Source: Plotosus lineatus
Taxonomy: Eukaryota; Chordata; Actinopteri; Siluriformes; Plotosidae
Assembly: GCA_024760905.1 (NCBI GenBank)
Contig: CM045731.1
Location: 48,146,001-48,210,000, forward strand
DNA: 64,000 bases
Reading direction: 5' to 3'
Shown here: one piece after another, positions 62,739 to 64,000 of the stretch
How positions within the stretch are numbered: position 1 is the first letter of the stretch
How the letters are laid out: every line of letters begins with the position of its first letter
Notes under the pieces: model-generated
Told to the model about the DNA's origin: nothing
What the model saw: the letters and a program-made list of their open reading frames with translations, nothing else
Databases searched by the model: none
Made by a program: the position numbers and the translations under genes

Positions 62739-62858
62739 ATGTTGCCCACCCCAAAGAAGTCCCACATTCTAATATTTAGTTGAACCTCATTTATCTTTGA
62801 TTACAAACTATAATCTGAAAACTTAAGATACAATGGTTTGGTTCATGTTTATTGAATT

Positions 62859-63215
62859 GTCTGTCTTCCTTTCGGCTTTTTCCCTTTTACTCGGGAGTCG
62901 CCACAGCGAATCATCTGATTCGCACATTTGATTTTGGCAGAGGTTTTTACGTCGGATGCCCTTCCTGTCACAACCCTTTTTAGCAAGGGACAGAAACACA
63001 CTGACGACTTTGCAGCTACTCTTTACGAAAGTCAGCAATGGTTCTTTTGCATGCCTCACACCATAGACAGTGAGAGACATGGCCTGCCTTTGATAACCCA
63101 GTTAGCCGCACTGGGGGGGGGGGGGCAATGACAACCTTGTGGAGAGTGGGACTCGAACCCCCAACCTTTGGATCAGCAATCCAGCACCCTATACCACTAG
63201 ACCACCACTGGCCCC
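62859..63215 (-). mobile_element. SINE-R with perfect 21-bp duplication
   Basis: Complete unit. A 21-bp duplication (TTGGTTCATG...ATTGAATT) lies at 62838-62858 and 63216-63236, the longest in the window and perfect, so this copy is probably young. Confidence 0.94.
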
Positions 63216-63236
63216 TTGGTTCATGTTTATTGAATT

Positions 63237-64000
63237 AATGACTGAAAAACTGAACCACTCAATAAAGTCTTCTCAAGCACATCCCAAAGACTTTCAGTGG
63301 GACTCTGGGCTGTCAATATATGTGTGAAAATGTTTCTTCATTCTTCCTGAAATAGTTTTTCACTATTCGAGCAACAATTTTACCTCTGTATCATCAAGGA
63401 AAAAAAAGTCCATCACTATGATAACCTCATTCAGTACATCAAAATCATCGGCTGGATTCATTTTATTGCAAAATTAATGTTGCTGAGCCTCAACCTGACA
63501 GTACCATGGAGAGTTCCAAATGTAATCAAGGCTAAAGGTGCTCCAGCAAAATATTAGAGTGTGTGGCAGGTTTTTTGGCAGGACAGTGTATGCATTATTA
63601 AAATCATATCTCGAGTTACAAGATACTTAATTTAGGAACAGAACACACACAATAACACATAAATCAAAACTGGGAGTTGGTCGTCAGACATTTCTTGTCC
63701 TGATCTAAGGCCAAAGCTTCAGTCCTGTACACAGTGAAGAAGTAAAACATTTGAGCACTCAGGGGAACCTGGGTCAGGCAGACTGTCACTGATAATGCAG
63801 GAGTCACTGCACTACACTCCCATCATTCCCTATATCTATATTTCTCCTGTCATTCTCCCTAATCGTGTACGGTCCAACCAGTAGCCTGGTCCTTTCTTGC
63901 TCTCGAACTCTGCCTCTTTCTTAGTCACTGGCAGACTTGAGTCACGTCCCATTTATTTGTGATGGGGACCAAAATTTGGACTGTAATTGTAGAACTAAAG
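63237..64000. other. intergenic stretch without recognised features
   Basis: Nothing assignable to the window edge. Confidence 0.4.

Overview
The window is vertebrate nuclear DNA, most likely from a teleost fish. Its one host gene encodes a textbook cerebellin-4. Everything else is a dense mosaic of fish-type mobile elements: tRNA-derived SINEs, an RTE-like LINE, two Tc1 transposons, five hAT elements, Tigger/pogo-like elements, a solo LTR and many microsatellites. No bacterial-type genes, operons or CRISPR arrays are present. Most long open frames are repeat-derived or are microsatellites read through.

Host gene: cbln4 lies on the minus strand in three coding exons: exon 1 at 37722-37453, exon 2 at 5144-5028 and exon 3 at 449-252. 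They join in frame to a 194-residue secreted C1q-domain protein. Intron 1 is about 32.3 kb and intron 2 about 4.6 kb; both are packed with repeats. A CpG-rich block at about 37.45-38.34 kb covers exon 1 and its upstream flank. From about 38.4 kb to the right end I see only intergenic repeat-rich DNA.

Layout. 0.45-9.1 kb: hAT-like relics and SINEs, including a LINE-in-hAT-in-SINE nest. 9.5-21.4 kb: Tigger-like elements, a decayed unusual reverse transcriptase, a two-copy MITE and a Tc1 element with long inverted repeats. 21.5-30.2 kb: a near-full RTE-like LINE, a DD34E Tc1 pseudogene and two hAT elements with perfect target duplications. 30.2-37.2 kb: a truncated LINE, simple repeats and few other features. 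38.4-52.9 kb: V-SINE-like copies, a second near-full LINE and one hAT MITE. 52.9-64 kb: SINEs and LINE fragments, a LINE/SINE composite and a solo LTR.

The most interesting system is a LINE-SINE partnership. One RTE-like LINE is present in five copies (22.1-25.3, 30.2-30.5, 41.0-44.1, 55.4-55.9 and 59.9-61.4 kb). A tRNA-derived SINE (SINE-R here) carries a 3' half built from a piece of that LINE's 5' leader joined to its 3' terminus. A sister SINE (SINE-L) has the same head and body but a 3' half shared with the V-SINE-like family. At 59904-61689 a LINE copy and a SINE-R copy sit head to head inside one 12-bp target duplication, as if both RNAs were reverse transcribed at the same break.

Names used below: SINE-R and SINE-L as above; V-SINE-like, tRNA-headed SINEs with the block TCCCACAGTCCAAAGACATG; SINE-T, a third family ending in ACTTTACCTT; SINE-4, a fourth family with an (ATT)n tail. 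Family names rest on motif recognition, not a database search.
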